Below are positions 34,557 through 44,470 of a stretch of DNA of 64,000 nt, in pieces. This DNA comes from Nitrosomonas sp. (GTDB lineage: Bacteria; Pseudomonadota; Gammaproteobacteria; Burkholderiales; Nitrosomonadaceae). Positions within the stretch are counted from its first letter, which is position 1, and each line of letters opens with the position of its first letter. Location: the NCBI GenBank assembly GCA_021604405.1, contig BQJA01000005.1, positions 1-64,000 on the forward strand, given 5' to 3'. The notes beneath the pieces were generated by a model, which had not been told where the DNA came from, did no database searches, and saw only the letters and a list, made by a program, of their open reading frames with translations. A program made the translations under genes and the position numbers.

Positions 34557-35021
34557 ATGCGACATTACGAAATTGTTTTTATTGTACACCCCGATCAAAG
34601 CGAACAAGTGCCGGCGATGATCGAGCGTTATCGCGGCATCGTTACGGCAAAAAATGGCAAAGTTCACCGGTTAGAAGATTGGGGGCGTCGCCAGCTTGCC
34701 TATCTTATCCAGAAGGTTCATAAAGCGCATTATGTCCTAATGAACATTGAATGTGACCAGGACGCATTGGATGAACTTGAACACGCATTTAAATTCAATG
34801 ACGCAATCTTAAGGCACTTGACCATCAAAGTAGGCGGCCCTATTACTGAACCGTCTCCTATGAAACAACAGGAAGAGAAAGCGGCTCCGGTCGCTGCACA
34901 GAATGAGGGCGGTACTGCAGCGCCTGCTACTGAAGCAGAAAAACCGGCTGAAGCAACTGAAGATGCAGGAAAGCCGAGCAACGAATCTGCGCCAGCCAAC
35001 GCTGCGGCATCGTCAGAGTAA
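34557..35021 (+). CDS. rpsF: 30S ribosomal protein S6
   Basis: Start at ATG 34557 ([17 protein letters not shown]), the normal S6 N-terminus, with AAGGAAA upstream; the in-frame GTG-side extension from 34521 is not S6-like. The product has 154 residues. The S6 fold covers 1-95 ([29 protein letters not shown]), followed by a long Ala/Glu/Pro-rich tail ([10 protein letters not shown]...AAASSE), longer than in E. coli. S6 binds S18 and the central domain of 16S rRNA. It is the first gene of the S6-PriB-S18-L9 operon. Confidence 0.96.
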   Translation: MRHYEIVFIVHPDQSEQVPAMIERYRGIVTAKNGKVHRLEDWGRRQLAYLIQKVHKAHYVLMNIECDQDALDELEHAFKFNDAILRHLTIKVGGPITEPSPMKQQEEKAAPVAAQNEGGTAAPATEAEKPAEATEDAGKPSNESAPANAAASSE

Positions 35022-35024
35022 AGA

Positions 35025-35333
35025 TTGAATTGCAACCAAACCACGATATGTGGAGAAATCAACAAACTGGGTGCGTTAAGATATACACCGGCAGGCGTAG
35101 CAGTAATTGAATTTGGAATCAGTCACGCCTCCAGTCAGATGGAAGCAGGCATACCCCGTAAAGTATTATGTGATATCTCTGCAGTGGCGTTAGCCCAGGT
35201 CGCGGTCATTGTTTCAGGAATGAAGCTCGGCACTCTGGTGAAGCTGACCGGATTCCTTGCCAAAAAAAGCCAAATGAGTTTACAGTTGATTTTGCATGTA
35301 GATAATGTGGTTCAACTATTATCAGGAAAATAG
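35025..35333 (+). CDS. priB: primosomal replication protein N (PriB)
   Basis: A 102-residue OB-fold protein between S6 and S18, the hallmark position of priB in beta- and gammaproteobacteria. It starts at TTG 35025, four bases after the S6 stop, and so is translationally coupled. [21 protein letters not shown] and [19 protein letters not shown] match the single-strand-binding-like core. PriB helps PriA and DnaT reload DnaB at stalled forks, and dnaB lies four genes downstream. Confidence 0.93.
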   Translation: MNCNQTTICGEINKLGALRYTPAGVAVIEFGISHASSQMEAGIPRKVLCDISAVALAQVAVIVSGMKLGTLVKLTGFLAKKSQMSLQLILHVDNVVQLLSGK

Positions 35334-35347
35334 GGAAAGAGAAAATT

Positions 35348-35632
35348 ATGGCACGTTTTACTTCAAGGCGTAAAGACAGTAAAGATAAAGAAAGAGAGAG
35401 AAAAGCTAACCGTCCTCTGTTTAAGCGTAAAAAGTTTTGCCGCTTTACAGCAGAAGGCATCAAGGTTGTTGACTATAAGAACATTGATCTTCTGAAGGAT
35501 TTTATTAATGAAAATGGCAGAATCATTCCTGCCCGTATTACAGGGACAAGATCTTTTTATCAGCGCCAGCTGAGTGCTGCAGTTGAGCATGCACGTTTTC
35601 TTGCGCTACTACCTTATACAGACAGACACTAG
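35348..35632 (+). CDS. rpsR: 30S ribosomal protein S18
   Basis: 94 residues, GGGAAAGAG before the ATG. The typical S18 core is present: [41 protein letters not shown] and [14 protein letters not shown] basic N-terminal stretch ([16 protein letters not shown]) is longer than in E. coli. It forms a heterodimer with S6 on the 30S platform. Confidence 0.97.
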   Translation: MARFTSRRKDSKDKERERKANRPLFKRKKFCRFTAEGIKVVDYKNIDLLKDFINENGRIIPARITGTRSFYQRQLSAAVEHARFLALLPYTDRH

Positions 35633-35643
35633 GGAGATAGAGT

Positions 35644-36099
35644 ATGCAAGTGATATTAATGGAAAAGATCGCAAATTTGGGCAAGTTAGGTGATGTTGTT
35701 AATGTAAAACGGGGTTATGCGCGGAACTATCTGATTCCACAAGGAAAAGCGAAGTGGGCAACGGAAAACGCGATGGCTGAGTTTGAGTCTAAACGTGCCG
35801 AATTGGAGAAAAATCAAGCAGCGACGGTTACTGAGGCGCAGGCCTTAGCGGAAAAACTCGACGGATTACTGATACAGATAACCCAAAAAACCGGCGCGGA
35901 AGGCAAACTGTTTGGTTCGGTGACCAATGCGAATATTGTTGAAGCGATTAATGCGCAGGGTTTTTCAATCGATAAATCGATGGTTAGTATGCCTGAAGGC
36001 CCATTAAAGCAAGTGGGCGATCATCCGATAACAATTGTGCTGCATAGTGATGTATCGGTGCAAATAACCGTATCAATCCTGGGAGAAACAACGATCTGA
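35644..36099 (+). CDS. rplI: 50S ribosomal protein L9
   Basis: 151 residues, the usual length. The N-terminal domain [19 protein letters not shown] with [16 protein letters not shown] binds 23S rRNA, a long helix follows, and the C-terminal domain ([16 protein letters not shown]) is complete. GGGAGAT precedes the ATG. It is the last gene before a strong terminator. Confidence 0.97.
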   Translation: MQVILMEKIANLGKLGDVVNVKRGYARNYLIPQGKAKWATENAMAEFESKRAELEKNQAATVTEAQALAEKLDGLLIQITQKTGAEGKLFGSVTNANIVEAINAQGFSIDKSMVSMPEGPLKQVGDHPITIVLHSDVSVQITVSILGETTI

Positions 36100-36180
36100 T
36101 AACTTGGATGATTAAATTAATACGGGGCATGTGTTTCGTTTTTTATAGCGGAATAGTCGTCGTCTGAATATTTAATAATT

Positions 36181-36206
36181 AAAAGGGCTGGCAACAGCCC
36201 TTTTCT
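36181..36206 (+). terminator. rho-independent terminator after rplI
   Basis: AAAAGGGCTG at 36181-36190 pairs perfectly with CAGCCCTTTT at 36195-36204 around a GCAA tetraloop, and the stem ends in T residues. It separates the ribosomal operon from dnaB, though readthrough is possible. Confidence 0.9.
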
Positions 36207-36270
36207 ATTTCGCCGCGGCATTGGAGGTGATAGAATCATCACCTCGTATTTTGTAGCGCAGCGCCGACTT

Positions 36271-37659
36271 ATGGTTCAATCTCCGATTAGTGTTGTCAAT
36301 GACCAATCTGTAGAAACTTATAAAAAACCGCCCCATTCGATCGAAACGGAACAATCGGTGCTGGGCGGTTTGATGCTGGACAATCAAGCATGGGATAAAA
36401 TTGCAGATGTCATTGTTGATGAAGATTTTTATCGCCACGATCACCAGGTTATTTATCAGCATATCAGCAAGTTAATTGCGCACAATAAACCGGCAGATGT
36501 TGTTACTGTCGCTGAATCACTGGAGATTTCCGCAGAACTGCAGAATGTTGGCGGATTGGCGTATATCGGTGCGATTGTACAAAACACACCGTCTGCCGCC
36601 AATATCCGTCGATATGCAGAGATAATCCGAGAACGCGCAGTTATGCGCAAACTTGCCCAGGTTGGCGCTGAAATTACCGATTCATCGTATAATCCGGCAG
36701 GGCGTTCTGCGGCCAATTTACTGGATGAAGCTGAGTCAAAAGTATTTGAAATTGCCGAAGAGGGTGCGCGCGGCAAGCAAGGTTTCGTTGATATTCAGCC
36801 TCTCCTAAAACAAGTCGTAGAACGTATTGAGGTTCTTTACAACCAGGATAATCCAAGCGATGTTACCGGAATCGCCTCCGGATTTCGTGATCTTGATGAA
36901 AAGACTTCCGGTTTTCAGCCGGGTGATTTGATTATTGTGGCGGGAAGGCCATCGATGGGCAAAACTGCTTTTTCTCTCAACATTGCCGAGAATGTCGCAC
37001 TGGTTCTCGGTAAACCATGCGCCGTTTTTAGCATGGAAATGGGGGGCGCGCAATTGGCGATGCGCTTACTTGGTTCTGTGGGGAAACTGGATCAGCACAA
37101 AGTACGCACAGGGCGACTGCAGGATGAAGACTGGCCTAAACTGACGCATGCGCTAGGTAAACTGAATGATGCGCCAATTTTTATTGATGAGAGTGCGGCG
37201 TTGACGGCGCTGGAGGTAAGAGCGCGCGCCAGGCGGCTATGTCGTCAACATGGTGATCTGGGGTTGATCGTGGTGGATTATTTACAGCTGATGTCATCGA
37301 GTAGCCCCGGCGAAAACAGAGCAACAGAAATTTCAGAAATTTCACGGGCATTAAAGAGTCTGGCAAAAGAATTAAAAGTCCCTGTTATAGCGTTATCACA
37401 GCTCAACCGAAGTCTTGAACAACGTCCCAATAAACGTCCTGTCATGTCTGATTTGCGAGAGTCTGGCGCGATAGAGCAGGACGCGGATGTGATTCTTTTC
37501 ATATATCGAGATGAGGTTTACAACCCCGAGACACAGGATAAAGGCATCGCAGAAATTATTATCGGAAAGCAACGTAATGGGCCTATTGGAAAAGTCGATC
37601 TTACTTTTCTTGGGGAATATACAAGGTTCGAGAGTTACGCCAGGACTGAATATTATTGA
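36271..37659 (+). CDS. dnaB: replicative DNA helicase DnaB
   Basis: 462 residues. The N-terminal domain (PHSIETEQSVLGGLMLDN) binds primase, and the RecA-like C-terminal domain has Walker A GRPSMGKTAF, Walker B GLIVVDYLQLM and the closing DLRESGAIEQDADVILFIYRDE arginine-finger region. It unwinds DNA 5'-3' ahead of the fork as a hexamer. No intein is present. It is convergent with the chemoreceptor gene, with only 30 bases between the ends. Confidence 0.97.
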   Translation: MVQSPISVVNDQSVETYKKPPHSIETEQSVLGGLMLDNQAWDKIADVIVDEDFYRHDHQVIYQHISKLIAHNKPADVVTVAESLEISAELQNVGGLAYIGAIVQNTPSAANIRRYAEIIRERAVMRKLAQVGAEITDSSYNPAGRSAANLLDEAESKVFEIAEEGARGKQGFVDIQPLLKQVVERIEVLYNQDNPSDVTGIASGFRDLDEKTSGFQPGDLIIVAGRPSMGKTAFSLNIAENVALVLGKPCAVFSMEMGGAQLAMRLLGSVGKLDQHKVRTGRLQDEDWPKLTHALGKLNDAPIFIDESAALTALEVRARARRLCRQHGDLGLIVVDYLQLMSSSSPGENRATEISEISRALKSLAKELKVPVIALSQLNRSLEQRPNKRPVMSDLRESGAIEQDADVILFIYRDEVYNPETQDKGIAEIIIGKQRNGPIGKVDLTFLGEYTRFESYARTEYY

Positions 37660-37689
37660 TTCACCAAGCAGCAACAGATAAAATAATTT

Positions 37690-39447
37690 CTAAAATTCTT
37701 CCCAGTCATCACGATTACCCCCAGCAGCCACAATTTTCCTGGCCGGTATTTTTTGATTTTTAACACTTGCTGACGCCGGAGCAGGCTGAGCAGTTTTTTG
37801 TTTGTTTACGGGTTTAACTTTCACTGTAGATAATTTTACGGTTTCTTTCGTCGTTTTCTTCATGCATGAAGCTATCTTGAAAATGGAAATTGCCCCGGAT
37901 AAATCCTTTGTTTGATCTTCCAGCGATTCAGCCGCTGCCGCCGCTTGCTCAACCAATGCAGCATTCTGTTGGGTGACCTCATCCATTTGGGAAACTGCTT
38001 GACTGATTTGTTCGATCCCTTCACTTTGCGCAGACGATGCAGAAGTAATCTCATGCATAATGTCTGTGACTCGCTTGATTGAAGCGACGATCTCTTCCAT
38101 GGTTTTGCCCGCTTCATCCACCAGCCTGGTGCCAGCATTGACATTTTTGACCGAACTGTCAATGAGTGTTTTAATATCCTTTGCGGCCGCAGCACTTCGT
38201 TGCGCCAAGTTGCGAACTTCTGTTGCGACAACTGCAAATCCACGTCCTTGTTCCCCCGCGCGTGCTGCTTCAACCGCGGCATTTAATGCGAGAATATTTG
38301 TCTGGAAGGCGATGCTGTTAATGACGCTTATAATTTCTGCTATTTTACTTGAGCTATCATTAATCGAAGACATCGTATTGACTACATTACACATCATTTT
38401 TCCGCCTTTAACCGCGATATCACTGGCAGTCATGACCAATTGGTTGGCTTGTTTGGAACTGTCGTCATTTTGACGGACCATTGCGGTCAGCTCCTTCATA
38501 TTGGATGCAGTTTCTTCCAGTGAAGCGGCTTGTTCTTCTGTGCGCTGTGACAGATCCAGGTTGCCTGAAGCAATTTCACTCGTTGCCTGTTGCACAGAAA
38601 ATGCACAAGATCGTACATCTAAGACCGTTGTTCTCAGGTTGATTCCTAATTGGCCAAGCGCCTTAAACAACTCGCCAAATTCATCGTCGCGATTTTGCGT
38701 GAATCGCGTCTTTAGGTCGCCGGCTGCCAGTATGTTGGCAAAGTCAACGGCATCACGTAATGGCTGCTGTATATTTCTTGCCAGATAGAAAGATAAAAAG
38801 GTTGCAAATAAGATGCCGCCAACTGTTACTGTGGCGATAAAGCTGGATAACCAGGATGCGGCAGCTTCTTGGGTCAGGCCCCACCAACCTGCGCCACCGA
38901 CACATGCGAGCAGCAAGACAGGAACGCACGTAGCGGCGACGAGGCGTTTACGGGTTGTCATGCGAAGTGAAGCTGTAATTTTTCCAGCAAAGTCGGTGCG
39001 AACGATTTGACCTTTTTCAATCGCAAGGTGATGCGCTTTGCCATCAATAAATTGTTGATAGAGCGGCGAGACTGTTTCAATTAATTCACGTGATGGTTTG
39101 GTGCGTACCGACAAAAATCCGGTGACATTACCATTTTCTTTTATCGGTGTCGCATTGCCGAGCACCCAATAATAATCACCATTTTTTCGGCGATTTTTTA
39201 TCAGCCCCGTCCATGGCAATCCCGCCTTTAGTGTACGCCATAAATCCTCAAACACTTCGGACGGCACTTCAGGATGCCGCACAATATTATGTGCTTTGCC
39301 AATTAACTCTTCTTCCGTATAACCACTGACTTCGATAAAAGTTGGATTTATGAAAGTAATACGTCCTTTGGTATCGGTTGTAGATAGAATCAGGGTGTCA
39401 TCATCAATAGGATATTCATTATCTGTAATTGGCAGATTAATTCTCAT
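37690..39447 (-). CDS. PAS-domain methyl-accepting chemotaxis protein (Aer-like)
   Basis: 585 residues with GGAAG before the ATG. An N-terminal PAS domain (about 10-115: [33 protein letters not shown]) of the Aer redox-sensing type has no signal peptide, so it senses in the cytosol, perhaps through FAD. Two close hydrophobic helices (about 170-225) anchor the protein, followed by HAMP and the signalling helix bundle with [23 protein letters not shown]. The C-terminus ends DDWEEF, resembling the CheR-docking pentapeptide (x-W-x-x-F). It is likely an energy-taxis receptor. Confidence 0.9.
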   Translation of the reverse strand: MRINLPITDNEYPIDDDTLILSTTDTKGRITFINPTFIEVSGYTEEELIGKAHNIVRHPEVPSEVFEDLWRTLKAGLPWTGLIKNRRKNGDYYWVLGNATPIKENGNVTGFLSVRTKPSRELIETVSPLYQQFIDGKAHHLAIEKGQIVRTDFAGKITASLRMTTRKRLVAATCVPVLLLACVGGAGWWGLTQEAAASWLSSFIATVTVGGILFATFLSFYLARNIQQPLRDAVDFANILAAGDLKTRFTQNRDDEFGELFKALGQLGINLRTTVLDVRSCAFSVQQATSEIASGNLDLSQRTEEQAASLEETASNMKELTAMVRQNDDSSKQANQLVMTASDIAVKGGKMMCNVVNTMSSINDSSSKIAEIISVINSIAFQTNILALNAAVEAARAGEQGRGFAVVATEVRNLAQRSAAAAKDIKTLIDSSVKNVNAGTRLVDEAGKTMEEIVASIKRVTDIMHEITSASSAQSEGIEQISQAVSQMDEVTQQNAALVEQAAAAAESLEDQTKDLSGAISIFKIASCMKKTTKETVKLSTVKVKPVNKQKTAQPAPASASVKNQKIPARKIVAAGGNRDDWEEF

Positions 39448-39792
39448 TTTCTTCCTTCAGAATTTTTTTTATTCAGGGCTAATTAAAATTAATTGATTTA
39501 AACGGCATAGATGCTGATATATTAAGTTGAAAAATTCTGAATTTTTTTGATGGAAGAAGCATTCTCAGTGCGAGCGTGCCTGACGGGTTGAAATGAGGGT
39601 TTCCGGGTGGAATTTTATGTCGGTCTATTTGCTAAATCGCCAAATAGCGAGACAGAATCTTACAGGTTATCTTTCAGCTGAAAGAGGAGATTATTTACGC
39701 TTTTAAAGTGGAAGAGGTTGTATTCAGGCGTTGCAGAAAAAAGCTGAGTATTTATATAGATACAGCGCGAGCGGTTAGATGAAATTCACGTA
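39448..39792. other. intergenic, nothing recognised
   Basis: The 345 bases upstream of the chemoreceptor hold its promoter by position, but I see no distinct box, repeat or small gene. Confidence 0.35.
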
Positions 39793-40416
39793 CTATTTCG
39801 ACAAGTATTGCATAACAATCTGTCTTAGAACCAGTAAATTGCCATGAAAAAAATGTTCTGTGCCGGGCACGACGACAACAGGAAGCGATTGCGGCGCAGC
39901 CCAGGTCAGAACTGTTTGCAAAGGGACGATTTCATCCTGATCGCCATGAATAATCAAGTTGTTTTTGCAATGCGGGATAACGGGCGGGGCGTTAAGATTG
40001 ACAACAGATGGCGCGACCAGAACAAGATTTTGTGGCTTAAGCCGTTGCGTGACATGCGCCTGAATTGCGCCGCCAAATGAAAATCCCGCGAGCAGTAATG
40101 ATTCCGGCGCAGCAGTGATTCTGTTACGAATGGTTTCAACCACCGCAACAACATCTTCAATTTCCCCAATACCATGATCATGCGCGCCTTCGCTTTCTCC
40201 GACGCCGCGAAAATTAAATTTAATACTGACATAGCCAAGTGTAAGTAAAACCTTGAACAGGATCTGGACAACTTTATTGTCCATCGTGCCGCCATAGAGA
40301 GGATGGGGATGCGCAATTACCGCCAAACCACGTATGCCGGTTGTTGGCTCGGCGAGTACGATCTCCAGTTTACCCGCCGGTCCGTTTATAAAAATTTTCT
40401 GAGAATTAATAGGCAC
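39793..40416 (-). CDS. alpha/beta hydrolase (dienelactone hydrolase-like)
   Basis: A 207-residue cytosolic protein starting at GTG 40416, one base after the ferredoxin stop (TAA-A-GTG). AHPHPLYGGTMDNKVV is the oxyanion segment of the COG2945-type family, LLAGFSFGGAIQ holds the nucleophile Ser, HGDQDEIVPL the Asp and GTEHFFHG the His. The substrate is unknown. Tight coupling to the 2Fe-2S ferredoxin gene is a conserved-looking arrangement. Confidence 0.82.
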   Translation of the reverse strand: MPINSQKIFINGPAGKLEIVLAEPTTGIRGLAVIAHPHPLYGGTMDNKVVQILFKVLLTLGYVSIKFNFRGVGESEGAHDHGIGEIEDVVAVVETIRNRITAAPESLLLAGFSFGGAIQAHVTQRLKPQNLVLVAPSVVNLNAPPVIPHCKNNLIIHGDQDEIVPLQTVLTWAAPQSLPVVVVPGTEHFFHGNLLVLRQIVMQYLSK

Positions 40417-40417
40417 T

Positions 40418-40726
40418 TTATATCTTTAAGCGTTCAACAATGCGCCCATGTTTTAAATGCTCCTCAATTATTTCGTCAATATCTTCCTTGTCAATATAGG
40501 TGTACCAGGTTTCTTCCGGATAAATAACGATTACAGGGCCTTCGTTGCACCGATCCAGACACCCTGCGTTATTGATGCGAATTTTTCCTTTGCCATCTAG
40601 TTTGAGTGACTTGATCCGTTTTTTTGCATAATCTCGCATTTCCTGTGCATTAAAATTATTACAACAGGCCGCACCTGCTTCTCGCTGGTTGACACAAAAG
40701 AACACATGTTGCTGATAGTAACTCAT
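40418..40726 (-). CDS. thioredoxin-like 2Fe-2S ferredoxin
   Basis: A 102-residue protein. VFFCVNQREAGAACCNNF and INNAGCLDRCNEGPVIVIYPEE carry the four-cysteine set of thioredoxin-fold [2Fe-2S] ferredoxins (NuoE-like, Shethna type). It starts MSYYQQHVFF. It probably donates electrons to an unknown partner in the cytosol, and is the first gene of a two-gene unit with the hydrolase. Confidence 0.88.
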   Translation of the reverse strand: MSYYQQHVFFCVNQREAGAACCNNFNAQEMRDYAKKRIKSLKLDGKGKIRINNAGCLDRCNEGPVIVIYPEETWYTYIDKEDIDEIIEEHLKHGRIVERLKI

Positions 40727-40948
40727 GAGACTCCTAAAAAAGATCTATCAATATTGAGGCTGTTTTCTGTTTGCTATAATTTATTATCCCAATTTTAATT
40801 CTTTTCATAAGCTTAGTCACTGCCGCTGTTTATGGTTTAAGTTCTGAGTACTGTTAGTTTGATTTGTCAACGGCTGCCAGGAAAGATAGTCCGGTTATTA
40901 GTCAGAACGGGTTAAATGGATAAGATTGCTTTGCCGTATATTGCGAAC

Positions 40949-42463
40949 TCATTGAAATATCTGCCATAATAATAGTGCCGCTAGCAATATTGCAAGTAAT
41001 GCCAGTAAGCGGCTTTGTCGTTTTTCTTCGGCAAGTAATTCTGTCATTCTTTTTTCCAGTTCCTGCGCGCGGTTATTCATTAAGTCATGATGAATTAAAC
41101 GTGGAAATTGCGGGAAGATAATCGCCCAATTGGGGGCCTCTTTTTGCAGGCGACTGACAAATCCACGCAGGCCAATTTGCTCAGACATCCAGTTTTCCAA
41201 AAAAGGCTTGGCCGTTTTCCAAAGGTCGAGATCCGGATCAAGATCACGCCCCAGTCCCTCAATATTTAGCAATGTTTTTTGTAATAAAACCAGTTGTGGT
41301 TGAATTTCCACGTTGAACTGGCGTGAAGTCTGGAACAGCTGTAATAAGACGCGTCCAAACGAAATTTCCCTTAGCGGCTTATCAAAAATTGGCTCACAGA
41401 CTGCACGGACTGCAGCTTCGAAATCATCGACCCGAGTTTCTTTGGGCGCCCAGCCTGCTTCAACATGCGCTTCCGCTACACGTCTATAATCACGGCGAAA
41501 AAAGGCCAGAAAATTTTGTGCCAGGTAATTTTTATCTTCGTCGCTGAGCGTGCCCATGATGCCAAAGTCTACCGCGATATAACGGCCATCGTTACCGACA
41601 AAAATGTTGCCTGGGTGCATATCGGCATGAAAATAGCCATCCCGAAAAACCTGGGTGAAAAATATTTCAACGCCCATGCGGGCAAGGTAAGGAATATTGA
41701 CCCCCAGGGTGCGGAGTTCATTCACATGGCTGATAGGGATGCCGTTGACGCGTTGCATGACCATAACATTGGCGCGGCAGTAATCCCAGTAAACCTCGGG
41801 TACCAAGAGCAGCGAGGAATTGAGAAAATTACGCCTCAGCTGGCTGCAATTAGAGGACTCGCGCATAAGATCAAGCTCATCATCAAGGTTTCTCGCAAAT
41901 TCAGATACAACCTGTCTAAGTTTCAAGCGCTTACCATCCGGCCATAGCGCTTCTGCAACCATCGCACCCGTTTCCATTAAACCAATATCATGAGCAATAA
42001 CCGGCGCGATACCAGGACGCAATATTTTAACGGCTACTTCTGTTTCGTCGTGCAGTATGGCCAGATGTACTTGTGCGACCGATGCACTGGCTATTGGTTT
42101 TGTATCAAAACTGGCAAAAACTTCACTGACAGGTTTGCCATATACTTTTTCCAATATTTTGACGGCAATCTCAGAGGGAAATGGCGGTACTTGATCTTGC
42201 AATCTTGCCAGTTCATCGGCAATATCGGTTGGCAGTAAATCACGCCGGGTAGACAGCATTTGGCCAAATTTGATAAATATTGGTCCTAAAGCTTCCAGCG
42301 CCAGACGCAGACGCTCGCCGCGTGGGCGGTCCAGCCGGCGCCAGAATGTCAGCCACCGGATAGGTTTACGCAACAGTCGTAATCGGCCATGGCTGAAAAA
42401 GAATTCATCGAGTCCAAAACGGAAGGCGACAAAATTTATTTTTATTAGACGAAAAATGCGCAT
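40949..42463 (-). CDS. ubiB: ubiquinone biosynthesis kinase-like protein UbiB
   Basis: 504 residues. The ABC1/ADCK atypical kinase signatures are present: [16 protein letters not shown] (KxGQ), [13 protein letters not shown] (Ala-rich loop), [10 protein letters not shown] (Lys), [12 protein letters not shown] and VDFGIMG. One hydrophobic helix sits at the extreme C-terminus ([18 protein letters not shown]). UbiB assists aerobic ubiquinone synthesis at the membrane with UbiJ and UbiK. ubiJ lies 85 bases upstream on the same strand, supporting the call. Confidence 0.95.
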   Translation of the reverse strand: MRIFRLIKINFVAFRFGLDEFFFSHGRLRLLRKPIRWLTFWRRLDRPRGERLRLALEALGPIFIKFGQMLSTRRDLLPTDIADELARLQDQVPPFPSEIAVKILEKVYGKPVSEVFASFDTKPIASASVAQVHLAILHDETEVAVKILRPGIAPVIAHDIGLMETGAMVAEALWPDGKRLKLRQVVSEFARNLDDELDLMRESSNCSQLRRNFLNSSLLLVPEVYWDYCRANVMVMQRVNGIPISHVNELRTLGVNIPYLARMGVEIFFTQVFRDGYFHADMHPGNIFVGNDGRYIAVDFGIMGTLSDEDKNYLAQNFLAFFRRDYRRVAEAHVEAGWAPKETRVDDFEAAVRAVCEPIFDKPLREISFGRVLLQLFQTSRQFNVEIQPQLVLLQKTLLNIEGLGRDLDPDLDLWKTAKPFLENWMSEQIGLRGFVSRLQKEAPNWAIIFPQFPRLIHHDLMNNRAQELEKRMTELLAEEKRQSRLLALLAILLAALLLWQIFQ

Positions 42464-42548
42464 GTGTTTTTAGTGTAATAATCGGGTGATGGCCGAGAAA
42501 CAACATCCGATTTTTTTATTAATGTGACTGATATAGAGTGCCAGTTGG

Positions 42549-43136
42549 CTACCATTCATGATGGGTCAATTTCTGTATTCGCCGTTCCAGTTGTTCAGTG
42601 TCGTAGTACAATGTTTCTACTTCGCGATTGAACTCGCTGACGAGCGTATGGCTGGCCAACATCGGCTGTTCTTCTGTCCAGTACTCAACCAGCGCATTAG
42701 AAAGATTCTGCATGTTCTCGATTTGCCAAAGAATTATATTTTCACCGCTGTGTACGATCCGGTGAGAGAGAATATCACCGATTATTCCACTTAAATCCTG
42801 TTCAAGATCCCAGTGCAGATGCCTGCCAATAATAAAAAGTTCTTTAGCCATTGCACTGTCGCCGCATATATCGATTTCGTCAAATACCGTGTCATCGCTA
42901 TTATTTGTCCGGATGCGTAATAACAGCACTGGTGTAAGTGTCATGACAGTATCAACACGCGAACCATCCGGAACAGCCGAAATTTCTCCATCAACCTGTA
43001 TTGAAAAACTGAGATCAAGGAAAGGGAACAGTCGAATACATACGGTTTTTCCTGTATAAACCTGTAGACGTTTACGTGCCCAGCTCTCACCATGCAGTAT
43101 GTGATTAATCGAAGAAACAGCGATTGATGTCAACAT
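42549..43136 (-). CDS. ubiJ: ubiquinone biosynthesis accessory factor UbiJ (SCP2 domain)
   Basis: 195 residues with an SCP2 lipid-binding N-terminal domain (SINHILHGESWARKRLQ, SFSIQVDGEISAV, TMTLTPVLLLRI) and a helical C-terminus ending in a short coiled segment (EFNREVETLYYDTEQLERRIQKL). It binds ubiquinone intermediates and, with UbiK, organises the Ubi complex. It lies directly upstream of ubiB. A ubiE gene is not in this part of the window. Confidence 0.88.
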   Translation of the reverse strand: MLTSIAVSSINHILHGESWARKRLQVYTGKTVCIRLFPFLDLSFSIQVDGEISAVPDGSRVDTVMTLTPVLLLRIRTNNSDDTVFDEIDICGDSAMAKELFIIGRHLHWDLEQDLSGIIGDILSHRIVHSGENIILWQIENMQNLSNALVEYWTEEQPMLASHTLVSEFNREVETLYYDTEQLERRIQKLTHHEW

Positions 43137-43507
43137 GAGTTATTTAAAAAGACTGGAAATTTATTGAGTTGAAAACTGATTGAAAATTGAAGTATAGCAT
43201 TATCCTGGGAGCGTCAGTGGGATGCAGTCTTATCTAAACCAATACTTTATCGCTAGAAAAACTTAAGGTGACCGTTACTTGTTTAAATGCAGTTATTTGC
43301 ATGCAGGAAATCAAGCTCGTTGTCGGTTAATTGGTCTTTTAGGCAATTATAGTAACGCATTGTTCTCGGCCTCTGCCGTCGATACAATTCGTTATCTAGT
43401 AAAGGTTAGCCGGATTGTATCCGAATAAGTTTTTTTCGTGAGTAGTTTTAACCAGGCTTACACTGGCTTATTATTGATATATCGATTGCTGATGGAACAT
43501 TAATAGT
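43137..43507. other. divergent intergenic region, no gene seen
   Basis: 371 bases between ubiJ (minus) and a hydrolase gene (plus). Both promoters should be here. No box, repeat or small frame stands out. Confidence 0.35.
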
Positions 43508-44392
43508 ATGCGCGTAAAACAATTATTAGTCCCGACCAACGTAGGTGACGACAAGATTACTGATACACATTCTATTTCTTTTACTGAATGGGGTGATCCC
43601 GATAACCCGCATGTTGTTGTTTGTGTTCATGGGTTAACGCGTAATTGCCGTGATTTCGATTTTCTTGCCGACGCACTGGAAGCAGAATGCCGAGTTTTCT
43701 GTGTTGATGTCGCGGGTCGCGGTAAAAGCGGTTGGCTTGATAATGCGCAGGATTATGATCATTATCAATTATATGTTGCTGACGCAATTTCACTTCTGAG
43801 GTACATTCGTAATCAGTACAGCAAAAATATTGTTGTAGACTGGGTAGGTATTTCAATGGGTGGATTGATTGGTATGATGGCGGCAATACAGTCAATTGTA
43901 CCTATACACAAGCTGGTCATGAGCGATATCGGTCCATTGATTCCGGTGGCAGCGTTGAGAAGAATGTCAGCTTACGTCGGAAAAGACGTACGTTTTGGGG
44001 GATTTGCGGAACTTGAAGCGTATGTTCGGCAGATATCCGCGCCCTTTGGTCCACTGACCGATGATCAGTGGCGTCACCTTGCAATTCACAGCATGCGCAA
44101 ATTTGAAAATGGAACTTATGGCTTTCGCTATGACCCCAAAATTTCTGTCAGTTTTAAACAGCATGCACTGCAGGATGATGTGGATTTGTGGGAATACTGG
44201 GATAAGTTGCAAGCGCCAACGTTAGTGATGCGTGGGGCGGAATCCGACGTTTTAATGACAAGCACTGCGGCTGAAATGCAGTTACGCGGGCCAAAAGCAA
44301 AAATAATTGAATTGCCGGGTATTGGCCATGCGCCGATTCTGCTTGATAATAGGCAAATTGCGATCGTGAAAAACTTTTTGTTGCCTCAGTAG
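43508..44392 (+). CDS. alpha/beta hydrolase
   Basis: A 294-residue cytosolic protein. HVVVCVHGLTRNCRDFDFLADAL is the oxyanion-loop segment, VDWVGISMGGLIGMM carries the nucleophile Ser, and the closing LPGIGHAPILL has the catalytic His. A lid region lies at about 160-230. It belongs to the broad esterase/lactonase family, with no substrate evident. Monocistronic, convergent with the porin gene. Confidence 0.82.
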   Translation: MRVKQLLVPTNVGDDKITDTHSISFTEWGDPDNPHVVVCVHGLTRNCRDFDFLADALEAECRVFCVDVAGRGKSGWLDNAQDYDHYQLYVADAISLLRYIRNQYSKNIVVDWVGISMGGLIGMMAAIQSIVPIHKLVMSDIGPLIPVAALRRMSAYVGKDVRFGGFAELEAYVRQISAPFGPLTDDQWRHLAIHSMRKFENGTYGFRYDPKISVSFKQHALQDDVDLWEYWDKLQAPTLVMRGAESDVLMTSTAAEMQLRGPKAKIIELPGIGHAPILLDNRQIAIVKNFLLPQ

Positions 44393-44413
44393 CGCATAGT
44401 ATGCTGAATTGCA

Positions 44414-44444
44414 TAAAAAAAGAGACAGACGTTTGTCCGTCTCT
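44414..44444 (-). terminator. terminator for the porin gene
   Basis: On the minus strand AGAGAC and GTCTCT arms, extended by three more pairs past a mismatch, form a hairpin followed by seven T residues (the A-run at 44414-44420 on the plus strand). It sits 27 bases past the porin stop and may act weakly on the converging hydrolase transcript too. Confidence 0.75.
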
Positions 44445-44470
44445 GTTATCAATTAACCTGACTCAGCAAG

